From contig JAEXHR010000131.1 in the NCBI GenBank assembly GCA_023449855.1, positions 1-49,491 of the forward strand: a stretch of DNA of 49,491 nucleotides. Reading direction: 5' to 3'. This DNA comes from Pseudomonadota bacterium. GTDB taxonomy: Bacteria; Pseudomonadota; Alphaproteobacteria; Rhizobiales; Xanthobacteraceae. The notes under the pieces are model-generated. The model did no database searches and had not been told where the DNA came from. It worked only from the letters and a program-made list of their open reading frames with translations. This document shows, one piece after another, positions 32,792 to 40,848 of this stretch. Within the stretch, counting starts at the first letter, position 1; the number at the start of each line of letters is the position of its first letter. A program made the position numbers and the translations under genes.

Positions 32792-33721
32792 ATGCCGGGC
32801 GCGGGGATCGACCAAATTCTCCTGAATATCAGTCCGGGTGGGCAACTCGCGCTTGGTGTGGTGCTGGCGCTCATCATGTATGGCGTTGCCCTCGATCTGC
32901 GCGTCGCCGATTTTGTCGACGTGCTGAAGCATCCGTTGGCGCCGCTGTCGGGCCTCCTGGCGCAACTGCTGTTTCTGCCGGCCGTCACTTGGGCGATCAC
33001 CATGCTGCTCGAGCCGCAGCCGTCGATCGCGCTCGGCATGATGGTGGTAGCGGCCTGTCCCGGTGGCAACATCTCTAATCTCATCACGCATATGGCACGC
33101 GGCAACACCGCGCTGTCAGTGTCGATGACCGGCATCTCCAGCCTGCTCGCTACGATCACCACGCCGCTCAACATCCTGTTCTGGGCTGGGCTCAATCCCG
33201 CCACCGCCGCCTTGTTGCGTCAGGTCAGCGTCGAGCCGGTCTCGTTCATCGGCTCGACCTTGCTGCTGCTCGGCGTACCCATGGTGGCGGGCCTGCTCAC
33301 CGTGCGCCATCTGCCGGTGCTGGCGGATCGCCTGCGGCGTCCGTTGCAGATTTTATCCTTCGTGTTCCTGATCGGTTTCATCCTCGCTGCGACGGCCACC
33401 AACTGGCGCTATATCGGCGTATTCACCACCGCGGTGCTGCCTTTCGTGGTGCTGCATAACGCGATTGCCGTCGCGCTCGGCTGGGGCGTGGCGAGGGTGT
33501 TGCGGCTCAGCGACTACGACACGCGCGCGCTGACCATCGAGGTCAGCATGCACAATTCCGGTCTTGGCCTCGCGCTGATCCTGACGCAGTTCGACGGGCT
33601 CGGCGGCGCCGCCCTGGTCGCGGCAGGGTGGGGCGTATGGCACCTGGTCTCCGGCTGGGCGCTGGCAGCATGGTGGAAGCGGCGCGATCCGTATCCCGCC
33701 CGGACGGAGAGCGTCGCATGA
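32792..33721 (+). CDS. BASS-family (bile acid:Na+ symporter-like) membrane transporter
   Basis: A 309-residue inner-membrane protein with about nine to ten hydrophobic helices. Family marks are ACPGGNISNLITHMARGNTA, the crossover region of the BASS fold, and EVSMHNSGLGLALILTQF, the second crossover with a likely Na+-binding site. Bacterial BASS proteins move organic anions such as bile acids, pantoate or pyruvate with sodium. The ATG follows GGGGGATGA closely. The stop overlaps the next gene as ATGA, and that gene overlaps a monooxygenase gene in turn, so the cargo is probably the substrate or product of those two enzymes (inference). Confidence 0.86.
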   Translation: MPGAGIDQILLNISPGGQLALGVVLALIMYGVALDLRVADFVDVLKHPLAPLSGLLAQLLFLPAVTWAITMLLEPQPSIALGMMVVAACPGGNISNLITHMARGNTALSVSMTGISSLLATITTPLNILFWAGLNPATAALLRQVSVEPVSFIGSTLLLLGVPMVAGLLTVRHLPVLADRLRRPLQILSFVFLIGFILAATATNWRYIGVFTTAVLPFVVLHNAIAVALGWGVARVLRLSDYDTRALTIEVSMHNSGLGLALILTQFDGLGGAALVAAGWGVWHLVSGWALAAWWKRRDPYPARTESVA

Positions 33722-34686
33722 ACGAGATGGCAGCCAACAGCAGTGTGCTGGTCACTGGCGCGGCGGGCTTCATCGGCAGCGCCTTGCTGGATGTCCTGGC
33801 GAACGGAGATTTCGGCCCTGTCACGGCGCTCGATCTTCGCGAGGTGCCGATGTCACAGCGCCTCGCCAACATCACCTATGAACATGGCGACATCCGGAAT
33901 CCCGCGCTCAAGGACATCATCATTCGCATTCGTCCGCGAACGGTGGTGCACCTTGCTTCCGTCGTCGCGGTCGGCGGCGACGAGCGGCGCGACTACGAGA
34001 TCGACGTGCTGGGAACGCGCAATGTGCTGGAGGCCTGCCGCCACGCAGGCGTCCGGCATTTGATCGTGACGTCGAGCGGTGCGGCCTATGGGTATCACGC
34101 TGACAATCCGGTCCCGCTGCGCGAAACCGATCCCCTGCGCGGTAACGAGGACTTTCCCTATGCACGCAACAAGCGTGAGGTCGAGGAAATGCTGGCACGC
34201 TGGCGCAGCGAGCATCCGGCGTTGAAGCAGACCATCTTCCGCCCGTGCACGGTGCTCGGGCCGACGACGAACAACCAGATCACTGCCTTGTTCGAACGTC
34301 CCGTCGTCACAGGACTGAGCGGCACGGCGACGCCGTTCTCGCTGATCGCGGATCGTGATGTCGTCGCTGCGTTGGCGCAGGCGGTGCGAAGCGGCAAGGC
34401 TGGCATCTACAATCTTGCCGGCGACGGTACGCTCAGCCTGCGTGAGATCGCCCGGCTCAATGGCAAGCCCTTCGTGCCGATCCCGCCGGCCATCATGCGC
34501 GGCGCGCTGCGGCTGCTTAGTGCGCTCGGCCTGACCAGGCTGACGCCCGAGAACGTGAAATTCATTCAGTATCGACCGGTGCTGGACAATGCGCGCCTGA
34601 AATCGGAATTCGGTTACACGCCGGAGCTCGATGCCCGCGCCGTTTTCGAGCGTTATCGAGATCAGCGCGCGGATCCGTCCCAATGA
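33718..34686 (+). CDS. NAD-dependent epimerase/dehydratase (extended SDR)
   Basis: A 322-residue extended short-chain dehydrogenase. The cofactor motif is TGAAGFIGS (13-21), followed by the acidic LDLR that favours NAD over NADP. The catalytic Ser lies in SSGAAYG, and Tyr and Lys in YARNK of NEDFPYARNKREVEE. Sugar-nucleotide epimerases and 3-beta-hydroxysteroid-type dehydrogenases share this fold; the Ser-Tyr-Lys set is complete, so it should be active. The ATG at 33718 overlaps the transporter stop (ATGA), and its own stop overlaps the monooxygenase start the same way. The longer open frame beginning at 33628 is ruled out by that coupling. Confidence 0.87.
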   Translation: MNEMAANSSVLVTGAAGFIGSALLDVLANGDFGPVTALDLREVPMSQRLANITYEHGDIRNPALKDIIIRIRPRTVVHLASVVAVGGDERRDYEIDVLGTRNVLEACRHAGVRHLIVTSSGAAYGYHADNPVPLRETDPLRGNEDFPYARNKREVEEMLARWRSEHPALKQTIFRPCTVLGPTTNNQITALFERPVVTGLSGTATPFSLIADRDVVAALAQAVRSGKAGIYNLAGDGTLSLREIARLNGKPFVPIPPAIMRGALRLLSALGLTRLTPENVKFIQYRPVLDNARLKSEFGYTPELDARAVFERYRDQRADPSQ

Positions 34687-35960
34687 CCTATCTCGTCATT
34701 GGCGCAGGCCCCGCGGGCCTTGCCGTCATTCAGAGCATGAAGGCCGCCGGCCATGCGGTTGAAGCCGTCGAGCAGAACGCCGATGTCGGTGGCCAGTGGC
34801 TGTACGGCGCGGCGCCCAGCGCTGTCTATGCATCGACGCATCTGATCTCGTCGAAGCGCACCACGGCCTTCGCGGATTTTCCCATGCCCGAGGACTGGCC
34901 GGCCTATCCGAGCCATCGTCAGGTGCTCGAATATCTGCAGGCTTATGCCAGACATTTCGATCTCTATCCGCTGATCCGCTTCGGCACAGGCGTGCAGTCA
35001 CTCAGACCAGAAGGCGGAGGATGGCGCGCGACTTTCAGTGATGGCACGTCCGTAGCGTATGCCGGCGTCATCATCGCCAACGGCCATCTCAGCGATCCCT
35101 TGATCCCGAGGACCGCAGGCACCTTCGATGGTTCGGTGATGCATGCGAAGGACTACAAGACCGCCGACATCTTCGCCGGAAAGCGGGTGCTGGTGGTCGG
35201 CATGGGCAATACCGGCTGCGATATTGTCGTCGATGCCGTGCATCGCGCCGACAAGGTGCTCTGGAGCGTGCGCGGCGGCAATCACTTCGTGCCGAAATTC
35301 CTTGCGGGCAAACCTGCGGACGAAGGCAATCACAAGCCGAAGCGCTTCATCATTCCGAAGAATCTGCGTGCGCGTCTGCATGAACCGATCCTGCGCTTCA
35401 TCGTCGGTCCACCAGAGCGCTTCGGTCTGCCGAAGCCCGAACACCGGCTCTATGACCGCACGCCCATTGTCAATTCGCTGGTGCTGCAGCATCTGGGGCA
35501 GGGCGATGTCGGTGTGCGCAAACCGGTCCGGGAATTCGACGGCAAGCGCGTCGTGTTCGTCGATGGCCGATCCGATGAGGTCGATCTGGTGCTGCTCGCA
35601 ACGGGTTATCGGATCACATTCCCGTTCCTCGACGATCTCTCGGTGCTCGACTGGCAAGACGCCGCCGATGCGCCAAAACTGTTCATGAACATGTTTCCCT
35701 CGGACGATAACGGTCTCTATGTCGCCGGGCTGCTGGAAGGCGCCGGTGTCGGCTGGGAAGGCCGTGCGCTGCAGGCCCGTATCATCGCGGCCTATCTTGC
35801 GGCGCGGACCGCGCGCCCGGATGCCGCAGCGGCATGGCGGCGCGAAATCACGCAATGGTTCGCGCTTCCGCCCCATCGGGATGGCGGCGCGCATGGGTTG
35901 TTTGTCGATTTTCTAACCTACAAGCGCGACCTGCAACGCGCCCTGGCCCGGTTGAGTTGA
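34683..35960 (+). CDS. Flavin-containing monooxygenase (FMO/Baeyer-Villiger-like)
   Basis: A 425-residue class-B flavoprotein monooxygenase. The FAD motif is GAGPAG (7-12), the FMO fingerprint FxGxxxHxxxY is met exactly by F148-G150-H154-Y158, and the NADPH motif is GMGNTG (173-178). The LLATGYRITFPF segment near residue 305 is the second FMO hallmark. Such enzymes oxygenate nitrogen or sulfur atoms or insert oxygen next to ketones. Coupled to a BASS transporter and an SDR, it may act on a ketone formed by the SDR, as in catabolism of cyclic or steroid-like alcohols; that pathway is inference only. Confidence 0.9.
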   Translation: MTYLVIGAGPAGLAVIQSMKAAGHAVEAVEQNADVGGQWLYGAAPSAVYASTHLISSKRTTAFADFPMPEDWPAYPSHRQVLEYLQAYARHFDLYPLIRFGTGVQSLRPEGGGWRATFSDGTSVAYAGVIIANGHLSDPLIPRTAGTFDGSVMHAKDYKTADIFAGKRVLVVGMGNTGCDIVVDAVHRADKVLWSVRGGNHFVPKFLAGKPADEGNHKPKRFIIPKNLRARLHEPILRFIVGPPERFGLPKPEHRLYDRTPIVNSLVLQHLGQGDVGVRKPVREFDGKRVVFVDGRSDEVDLVLLATGYRITFPFLDDLSVLDWQDAADAPKLFMNMFPSDDNGLYVAGLLEGAGVGWEGRALQARIIAAYLAARTARPDAAAAWRREITQWFALPPHRDGGAHGLFVDFLTYKRDLQRALARLS

Positions 35961-36009
35961 CACGTGAGGGGTCTATAACTTGCCCCGCAATCATTCAGTG
36001 GAGGATCCC

Positions 36010-36684
36010 ATGGGAACATCGATCAGCTTCAAGCGTCCGGATGGCAAGGAAGCCAAGGGCTATCTCGCCAATGCCTCGACCGGCAATGCGCCGGGCGTTG
36101 TCGTGATCCAGGAATGGTGGGGTCTGCAGGAGCAAATCAAGGGCTTGGCCGATCGTCTCGCGCTGGCTGGCTTCGACGCTCTTGCGCCGGATCTCTATAA
36201 CGGCGTGGTCGTGCCCTATCACGACACGGATGCTGCCGGTAAAGAGATGAACTCGCTCGATTTTATGGATGCCACCACGCAGACCGTCCGCGGTGCCGCG
36301 CAGTATCTCGCCCGCAACGGCGCCAAGGTAGGTCTGACCGGCTTCTGCCTCGGCGGCGCGGTGACCGTTATCGGCGCCACCAAGATTCCGGAGCTGAGCG
36401 CCGCGGTCGCGTTCTATGGCATTCCGCCGGAGCAGGCGGCCAAGCCCGCCGATGTTCAGGTGCCGCTGCAGGGCCATTTCGCCAATCGCGACGACTGGTG
36501 CACGCCCGCGGTCGTCGATGCGTTCGAGCAAGGCCTGAAGGCCGCCGGCAAGTCGGCCGAACTCTTCCGCTATGATGCGGACCACGCTTTCGTCAACGAA
36601 CAGCGTGCCAGCGTGCACGACCGCGAAGCCGCGGAGCTGGCCTGGGGGCGGGCGACGGCATTCTTCAAGAAGCATCTGGGGTAA
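36010..36684 (+). CDS. Dienelactone hydrolase family protein
   Basis: A 224-residue alpha/beta hydrolase. The catalytic set of the family is present: E35 in QEWWG, nucleophile C113 in GFCLGG, an Asp at 161 or 162 in NRDDW, and H192 in DADHAFVNE. Family members open dienelactones in chlorocatechol breakdown or act as carboxymethylenebutenolidases and esterases. The ATG at 36010 follows a strong GGAGGA, 6 bases upstream; an ATG at 35980 would add ten residues. It is 49 bases after the monooxygenase. If the monooxygenase makes a lactone, a hydrolase here could open it (inference). Confidence 0.88.
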   Translation: MGTSISFKRPDGKEAKGYLANASTGNAPGVVVIQEWWGLQEQIKGLADRLALAGFDALAPDLYNGVVVPYHDTDAAGKEMNSLDFMDATTQTVRGAAQYLARNGAKVGLTGFCLGGAVTVIGATKIPELSAAVAFYGIPPEQAAKPADVQVPLQGHFANRDDWCTPAVVDAFEQGLKAAGKSAELFRYDADHAFVNEQRASVHDREAAELAWGRATAFFKKHLG

Positions 36685-36698
36685 GGCTCCTTGGCCGG

Positions 36699-37184
36699 AT
36701 GCTGATCCGCAAAGCGCAAATCGATGAAGCGGCCAAGGCATGCGATGTCTTGCGCCGTTCCATCCTTGAGCTCTGCGGTGCCGATCACCATAATGATCCG
36801 GCGATCGTCAGGCGCTGGCTAGCCAACAAAACGCCGGCAGAGGTCGGGAGCTGGATTGCCCATCCGGACAATGTCGTTCTCGTCGCGGTCGAGGAAGAAG
36901 CAGTGCTCGCCGTCGGCATCGTCAGAAGCGATGGCGAGATTACGTGCAACTATGTCTCGCCGGATGCCCGGTTCCGGGGCGTCAGCAAGGCGATGCTGGC
37001 ACAACTTGAGGCGATCGCACGGAACCATGGCAACGATGTCTGCCATCTGATCAGCACCGAGACGGCGCATCGCCTTTATCTGTCTGCGGGATATGAAGAC
37101 TGCGGCATGCCGCAGGGCAAGTTCGGCACGACGTCATCCTTTCCCATGCTGAAACGGCTTGACGCCCAGTCGTCAAATCCATGA
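36699..37184 (+). CDS. GNAT-family N-acetyltransferase
   Basis: A 161-residue GNAT-fold protein. The N-terminus MLIRKAQIDEAAKACDVLRR is the usual first strand and helix. The acetyl-CoA site is a somewhat degenerate motif A, RFRGVSKAMLAQLEAIAR, where the classic Q/RxxGxG/A reads RFRGVSK. The C-terminal AHRLYLSAGYEDCGMPQGKF is the motif-B region. It begins 14 bases after the hydrolase stop, so it may be on the same transcript. The substrate is unknown. Confidence 0.83.
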   Translation: MLIRKAQIDEAAKACDVLRRSILELCGADHHNDPAIVRRWLANKTPAEVGSWIAHPDNVVLVAVEEEAVLAVGIVRSDGEITCNYVSPDARFRGVSKAMLAQLEAIARNHGNDVCHLISTETAHRLYLSAGYEDCGMPQGKFGTTSSFPMLKRLDAQSSNP

Positions 37185-37239
37185 CGTGTGGTCGCGCGCT
37201 GGCTTGATGCTGCGTGGATCACGCTTTAGGTCGGATCTC

Positions 37240-37719
37240 ATGACAACCGATTTCACCATCTCCGATCTGCGCCGGCGGCCGGATTTTTTCGACATCGTGG
37301 CCGATCGTATCTGGCGGGCGTGGTGGAAGCGCCACGGCGTACCGGAGGTCTATATCGTCGAGCGGCTGCGTGAAAACATGGTCGGCGCGGGATTGCCGGT
37401 CGCACTGGTGGCGCATCGTGATGGCGACTTTCTCGGCACCGCTTCGCTGCTGGTTTCCGACCTCGACGAGCGTCCGCAATATACGCCCTGGGTGGCTGCA
37501 GTCTGGACCGAGCCCGAAGCCCGCCGGCAGGGGGTGGCTCCCGGGCTGATCGAGCGGGCCTGCCGGGAAGCGCTTGAGCGAGGGCATTCGCGCGTCTACC
37601 TCTGTGCCGCCCCACCGCGCCGGGCATATTACGAGCACCTCGGCTGGACCCCTGTCGAGGATGAGGTCGGGCCGCTGAAATTGACGGTATTCATGCGGGA
37701 ATGGCCGCAAATCTGTTGA
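37240..37719 (+). CDS. GNAT-family N-acetyltransferase
   Basis: A 159-residue GNAT protein, not obviously a recent copy of its neighbour. Motif A reads EARRQGVAPGLIERACREAL and fits the family better than the upstream gene does. The C-terminal region is YYEHLGWTPVEDEV. The ATG at 37240 (MTTDFTISDLRRRPDFFD) is preceded by AGGTCGGA and gives a normal N-terminus; ATGs at 37207 and 37159 would add 11 or 27 residues, the latter overlapping the previous gene. It ends just before the trp leader promoter. Confidence 0.85.
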   Translation: MTTDFTISDLRRRPDFFDIVADRIWRAWWKRHGVPEVYIVERLRENMVGAGLPVALVAHRDGDFLGTASLLVSDLDERPQYTPWVAAVWTEPEARRQGVAPGLIERACREALERGHSRVYLCAAPPRRAYYEHLGWTPVEDEVGPLKLTVFMREWPQIC

Positions 37720-37723
37720 CCCC

Positions 37724-37752
37724 TTGACGTTCCTGTCCGGCCATGGCTCATT
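37724..37752 (+). promoter_or_regulatory. Candidate promoter of trpL-trpE(G)
   Basis: TTGACG (37724-37729), a 17-base spacer, then CTCATT (37747-37752). A second -35-like TTGACC lies at 37716. This would put the transcript start within a base or two of the leader ATG at 37760, so the leader mRNA may be leaderless, as I recall for the rhizobial trpL. Confidence 0.5.
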
Positions 37753-37759
37753 AGCGCCC

Positions 37760-37807
37760 ATGAGCACCCCTGTCCGCAACTCCCGTCGTTGGTGGCGCAC
37801 CTCCTAA
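37760..37807 (+). CDS. trpL: trp operon leader peptide TrpL
   Basis: A 15-codon frame, MSTPVRNSRRWWRTS followed by TAA, with two tandem Trp codons (37790-37795). It is placed immediately before an attenuator hairpin and trpE(G). Ribosome stalling at the Trp codons when tryptophan is scarce would favour the antiterminator. In Sinorhizobium the equivalent leader RNA and peptide also act in trans; whether that holds here cannot be seen. No ribosome site precedes the ATG. Confidence 0.9.
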   Translation: MSTPVRNSRRWWRTS

Positions 37808-37880
37808 CAGAGGTGGTCGGTGCGATTTGCTCTTTTTCCAATCGTCGAAGGCCGCCATCGCAGTGCGACGGCCTTTCTCG
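37798..37880 (+). terminator. trp attenuator with alternative RNA folds
   Basis: The 1:2 hairpin is CACCTC-CTAACA-GAGGTG, starting at the last leader codons. The terminator is AAGGCCG (37848-37854) with CGGCCTT (37869-37875), then TCTCGTTTG. A competing antiterminator pairs TGCGAT (37821-37826) with ATCGCA (37857-37862), which would break the terminator. Order and overlap follow the classical attenuation scheme. Confidence 0.82.
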
Positions 37881-37925
37881 TTTGTCCTGTGTGGCGCCTC
37901 CGGCTTGCTCCCTTAAGAGGACACG

Positions 37926-40088
37926 ATGAACAGGACGATCTTTTCTCTCCCTGCTGACAGCACTTACAGAACCGCTGGCGGACTGACCGTCACGCGCCAC
38001 GCCGAGTTCTTCACCGGCGGCACGGCGCTGGACGATCTGATTACCCGGCTCGATCATCATCGCGGCGTTGTCCTGTCGTCAGGCACCACGGTTCCTGGCC
38101 GGTATGAGAGCTTCGATCTCGGCTTTTCCGATCCGCCCTTGATCCTGGAGACGGCCGGCACCGATTTCGCCATCACTGCGCTCAACAAGCGCGGCCAGGT
38201 GCTGATCGCCTTCATCGCCGAAACCCTGCGTGATCCCTGCGTCGTCCTCGACGGTCGCACCATGGCGAAGCTCAAGGGGCATATCGTCCGCGGCGAGGCG
38301 CCGGTGGAGGAGGACCAGCGCACCCGCCGCGCCAGCGTGATGTCGCTGATCCGCGATCTGGTCGCGCAGTTGTTCTCGTCGGCCGATCCGATGCTCGGCC
38401 TGTTCGGTGCCTTTGCATATGACCTCGTCTTTCAGGTCGAGGACCTCAAGCAGAAGCGCGCACGCGAGGCCGACCAGCGCGATATCGTGCTGTACATTCC
38501 CGATCGCCTGCTTGCCTATGACCGCGCTACCGGCCGCGGTGTTGCACTCACTTACGATTTTGCCTTCAAGGAGCGTTCCACCGAGGGACTGCCGCGTGAG
38601 ACGCCGGAGAGCGGCTACAACAAGGCGTCGCGCCAGGGTTTTGCCGATCACGCCCCCGGTGAGTATCAGCAGACCGTGGAGAAGGCACGCGCCGCCTTTG
38701 CCCGTGGCGATCTGTTCGAGGCGGTGCCGGGACAACTGTTTGCCGAACCTTGCGATCGTTCCCCGGCAGAAGTCTTCCAGCGCCTCTGCATCATCAATCC
38801 GTCGCCTTATGGCGCGCTGATGAATCTCGGCGATGGCGAATTCCTCGTCTCCGCCTCGCCGGAAATGTTCGTGCGCTCCGACGGCCGCCGCGTCGAGACC
38901 TGTCCGATCTCCGGCACCATTGCCCGCGGCTCCGACGCCATCGGCGATGCCGAGCAGATCAGGCAACTGTTGAATTCGGAGAAGGACGAATTCGAGCTCA
39001 ATATGTGCACCGACGTCGATCGCAACGACAAGGCGCGCGTCTGTGTGCCCGGCACCATCAAGGTGCTCGCACGGCGGCAGATCGAGACCTACTCGAAACT
39101 CTTCCACACGGTCGATCACGTCGAGGGCATGCTGCGGCCGGGCTTCGATGCGCTCGATGCCTTCCTCACCCATGCATGGGCCGTCACCGTCACCGGTGCG
39201 CCGAAACTGTGGGCGATGCAGTTCGTCGAAGACAATGAGCGCTCGTCGCGGCGCTGGTATGCCGGCGCCATTGGCGTGGTCGGGTTCGACGGCACCATCA
39301 ATACCGGCATCACCATCCGCACCATCCGCATGAAGGACGGCCTCGCTGAAGTCCGCGTCGGCGCGACGTTGCTGTTCGACAGCGATCCGGTGGCGGAGGA
39401 AAAGGAATGCCAGACCAAGGCCGCCGCTCTGTTCCAGGCGCTGCGCGGCGATGCTCCGAAACCGTTGTCGGCCTTTGCACCCGATGCGCGCGGCTCCGGC
39501 AAGAAGGTGCTGCTGATCGATCACGAGGACAGCTTTGTGCACATGCTGGCGGATTACTTCCGGCAGGTCGGCGCCGATGTCAGCGTGATCAGGCATGTCC
39601 ATGCGCAGACGGTGCTGAATCGCGACGACTTCGATCTCCTGGTGCTGTCGCCTGGTCCGGGCCGTCCGGCGGATTTCGGCATCTCGAAGACACTCGAAAC
39701 GGCGCTCGCCAAGAATCTTCCCGTTTTTGGCGTCTGTCTCGGTGTGCAGGCCATCGGCGAGTATTTTGGCGGACAGCTCGGCCAGCTCGCTCAGCCGGCC
39801 CATGGTCGGCCGTCGCGGGTGCAGGTCAAGGGCGGCCTGCTGATGCAGGGACTGCCCAACGAGGTCACCATCGGCCGTTACCACTCCCTGTTCGTCGAAA
39901 TGGGGAACATGCCGGACAGTCTCACGGTCACCGCCTCGACCGAGGACGGCGTTGCCATGGCTATCGAGCACAAGACGCTGCCGGTGGGCGGGGTGCAATT
40001 CCACCCGGAATCGCTGATGTCCCTGGGTGGGGAGGTCGGCCTGCGCATTGTTGAAAATGCGTTCCGGCTGGGCCAAAAGGCGGGCTGA
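37926..40088 (+). CDS. trpE: Anthranilate synthase, fused TrpE-TrpG
   Basis: A 720-residue fusion catalysing the first committed step of tryptophan synthesis, chorismate plus glutamine to anthranilate. The TrpE part (about 1-515) includes CPISGTIARG (326-335), the chorismate-binding FELNMCTDVDRNDKARVC and VTVTGAPKLWAM. The C-terminal glutamine amidotransferase domain (about 525-715) has its triad C604 in FGVCLGVQ, H693 and E695 in FHPES. SSGTTVPGRY near residue 51 may belong to the Trp feedback site. The fusion is usual in Rhizobiales. It is controlled by the upstream leader/attenuator. The other trp genes are not in the window. Confidence 0.97.
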   Translation: MNRTIFSLPADSTYRTAGGLTVTRHAEFFTGGTALDDLITRLDHHRGVVLSSGTTVPGRYESFDLGFSDPPLILETAGTDFAITALNKRGQVLIAFIAETLRDPCVVLDGRTMAKLKGHIVRGEAPVEEDQRTRRASVMSLIRDLVAQLFSSADPMLGLFGAFAYDLVFQVEDLKQKRAREADQRDIVLYIPDRLLAYDRATGRGVALTYDFAFKERSTEGLPRETPESGYNKASRQGFADHAPGEYQQTVEKARAAFARGDLFEAVPGQLFAEPCDRSPAEVFQRLCIINPSPYGALMNLGDGEFLVSASPEMFVRSDGRRVETCPISGTIARGSDAIGDAEQIRQLLNSEKDEFELNMCTDVDRNDKARVCVPGTIKVLARRQIETYSKLFHTVDHVEGMLRPGFDALDAFLTHAWAVTVTGAPKLWAMQFVEDNERSSRRWYAGAIGVVGFDGTINTGITIRTIRMKDGLAEVRVGATLLFDSDPVAEEKECQTKAAALFQALRGDAPKPLSAFAPDARGSGKKVLLIDHEDSFVHMLADYFRQVGADVSVIRHVHAQTVLNRDDFDLLVLSPGPGRPADFGISKTLETALAKNLPVFGVCLGVQAIGEYFGGQLGQLAQPAHGRPSRVQVKGGLLMQGLPNEVTIGRYHSLFVEMGNMPDSLTVTASTEDGVAMAIEHKTLPVGGVQFHPESLMSLGGEVGLRIVENAFRLGQKAG

Positions 40089-40192
40089 ACCGCGGGCGCC
40101 GGCCCGCGACGGGGCGATCCGGCTTGCTTGTGGCATCCGGATTGCTTCGATACCTTCGCCGCCGCCCGTATTCGACCGAAACAGAGATCCTG

Positions 40193-40738
40193 ATGACCCC
40201 TGAACTCGCTCACGACCTCAAGGCTTCCGTCCGTACCATTCCGGATTATCCGAAGCCGGGCATCCTGTTTCGCGACATCACCACGCTGCTCGGCGATGCC
40301 CGCTCGTTCCGCCGCGCGGTGGACGAGCTGGTGCATCCCTGGGCCGGCTCCAAGATCGACAAGGTCGCCGGCATGGAAGCCCGCGGCTTCATCATCGGTG
40401 GCGCTGTGGCGCATCAGGTCTCTGCCGGTTTCGTGCCGATCCGCAAGAAAGGCAAGCTGCCGCACACCACCGTGCGCATCGCCTATTCGCTGGAATACGG
40501 CATCGACGAAATGGAAGTACATGCCGACGCCATCAAGCCCGGCGAGCGTGTGATCCTGGTCGATGACCTCATCGCCACCGGTGGCACGGCGGAAGGTGCG
40601 GTGAAACTGATGCGCCAGATCGGCGCCGATGTGGTCGCTGCCTGCTTCATCATCGACCTGCCGGATCTCGGTGGCGCCGCGAAGCTCCGCGCCATGGATG
40701 TGCCGGTGCGGACGCTGATGACGTTCGAGGGGCATTGA
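40193..40738 (+). CDS. apt: Adenine phosphoribosyltransferase
   Basis: A 181-residue purine-salvage enzyme converting adenine and PRPP to AMP. The PRPP-binding loop is VILVDDLIATGGTA (120-133), and the N-terminal IPDYPKPGILFRDITTLL and GMEARGFIIGGAVA are Apt-specific. The ATG at 40193 yields the standard N-terminus (MTPELAHDLKASVRTIPDYP); the open frame extends 23 codons further up without a ribosome site. It is 104 bases after trpE(G) with no clear terminator between, but it need not be co-transcribed. Confidence 0.95.
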   Translation: MTPELAHDLKASVRTIPDYPKPGILFRDITTLLGDARSFRRAVDELVHPWAGSKIDKVAGMEARGFIIGGAVAHQVSAGFVPIRKKGKLPHTTVRIAYSLEYGIDEMEVHADAIKPGERVILVDDLIATGGTAEGAVKLMRQIGADVVAACFIIDLPDLGGAAKLRAMDVPVRTLMTFEGH

Positions 40739-40752
40739 GGCCTTGTGGATGG

Positions 40753-40840
40753 CGTAGGGCGGATTAGCGCAGCGTAATCCGCCATTCTTCGCCACATGTA
40801 TTCGGCCGGCGGATTACGGCTTCGCCTAATCCGCCCTACG
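40753..40840. repeat. Long palindromic element, GTAGGGCGGATTA class
   Basis: The left end CGTAGGGCGGATTAGCGCAG (40753-40772) is mirrored by the right end CTTCGCCTAATCCGCCCTACG. Inner arms (TAATCCGCC / GGCGGATTA) pair as well, so the 88 bases can fold as one long hairpin or two. It is located between convergent apt and the ParA-like gene. I recognise this as a type widespread in Bradyrhizobium-group genomes; it is non-coding. Confidence 0.8.
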
Positions 40841-40848
40841 GCCTGTGG

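Noticed and set aside
38079..40136. Very long open frame (about 685 codons) antisense to trpE(G)
   Set aside because: It mirrors the third-codon-position GC bias of trpE(G); the translation is His/Arg/Gly-rich without family motifs, and the sense gene is unambiguous.
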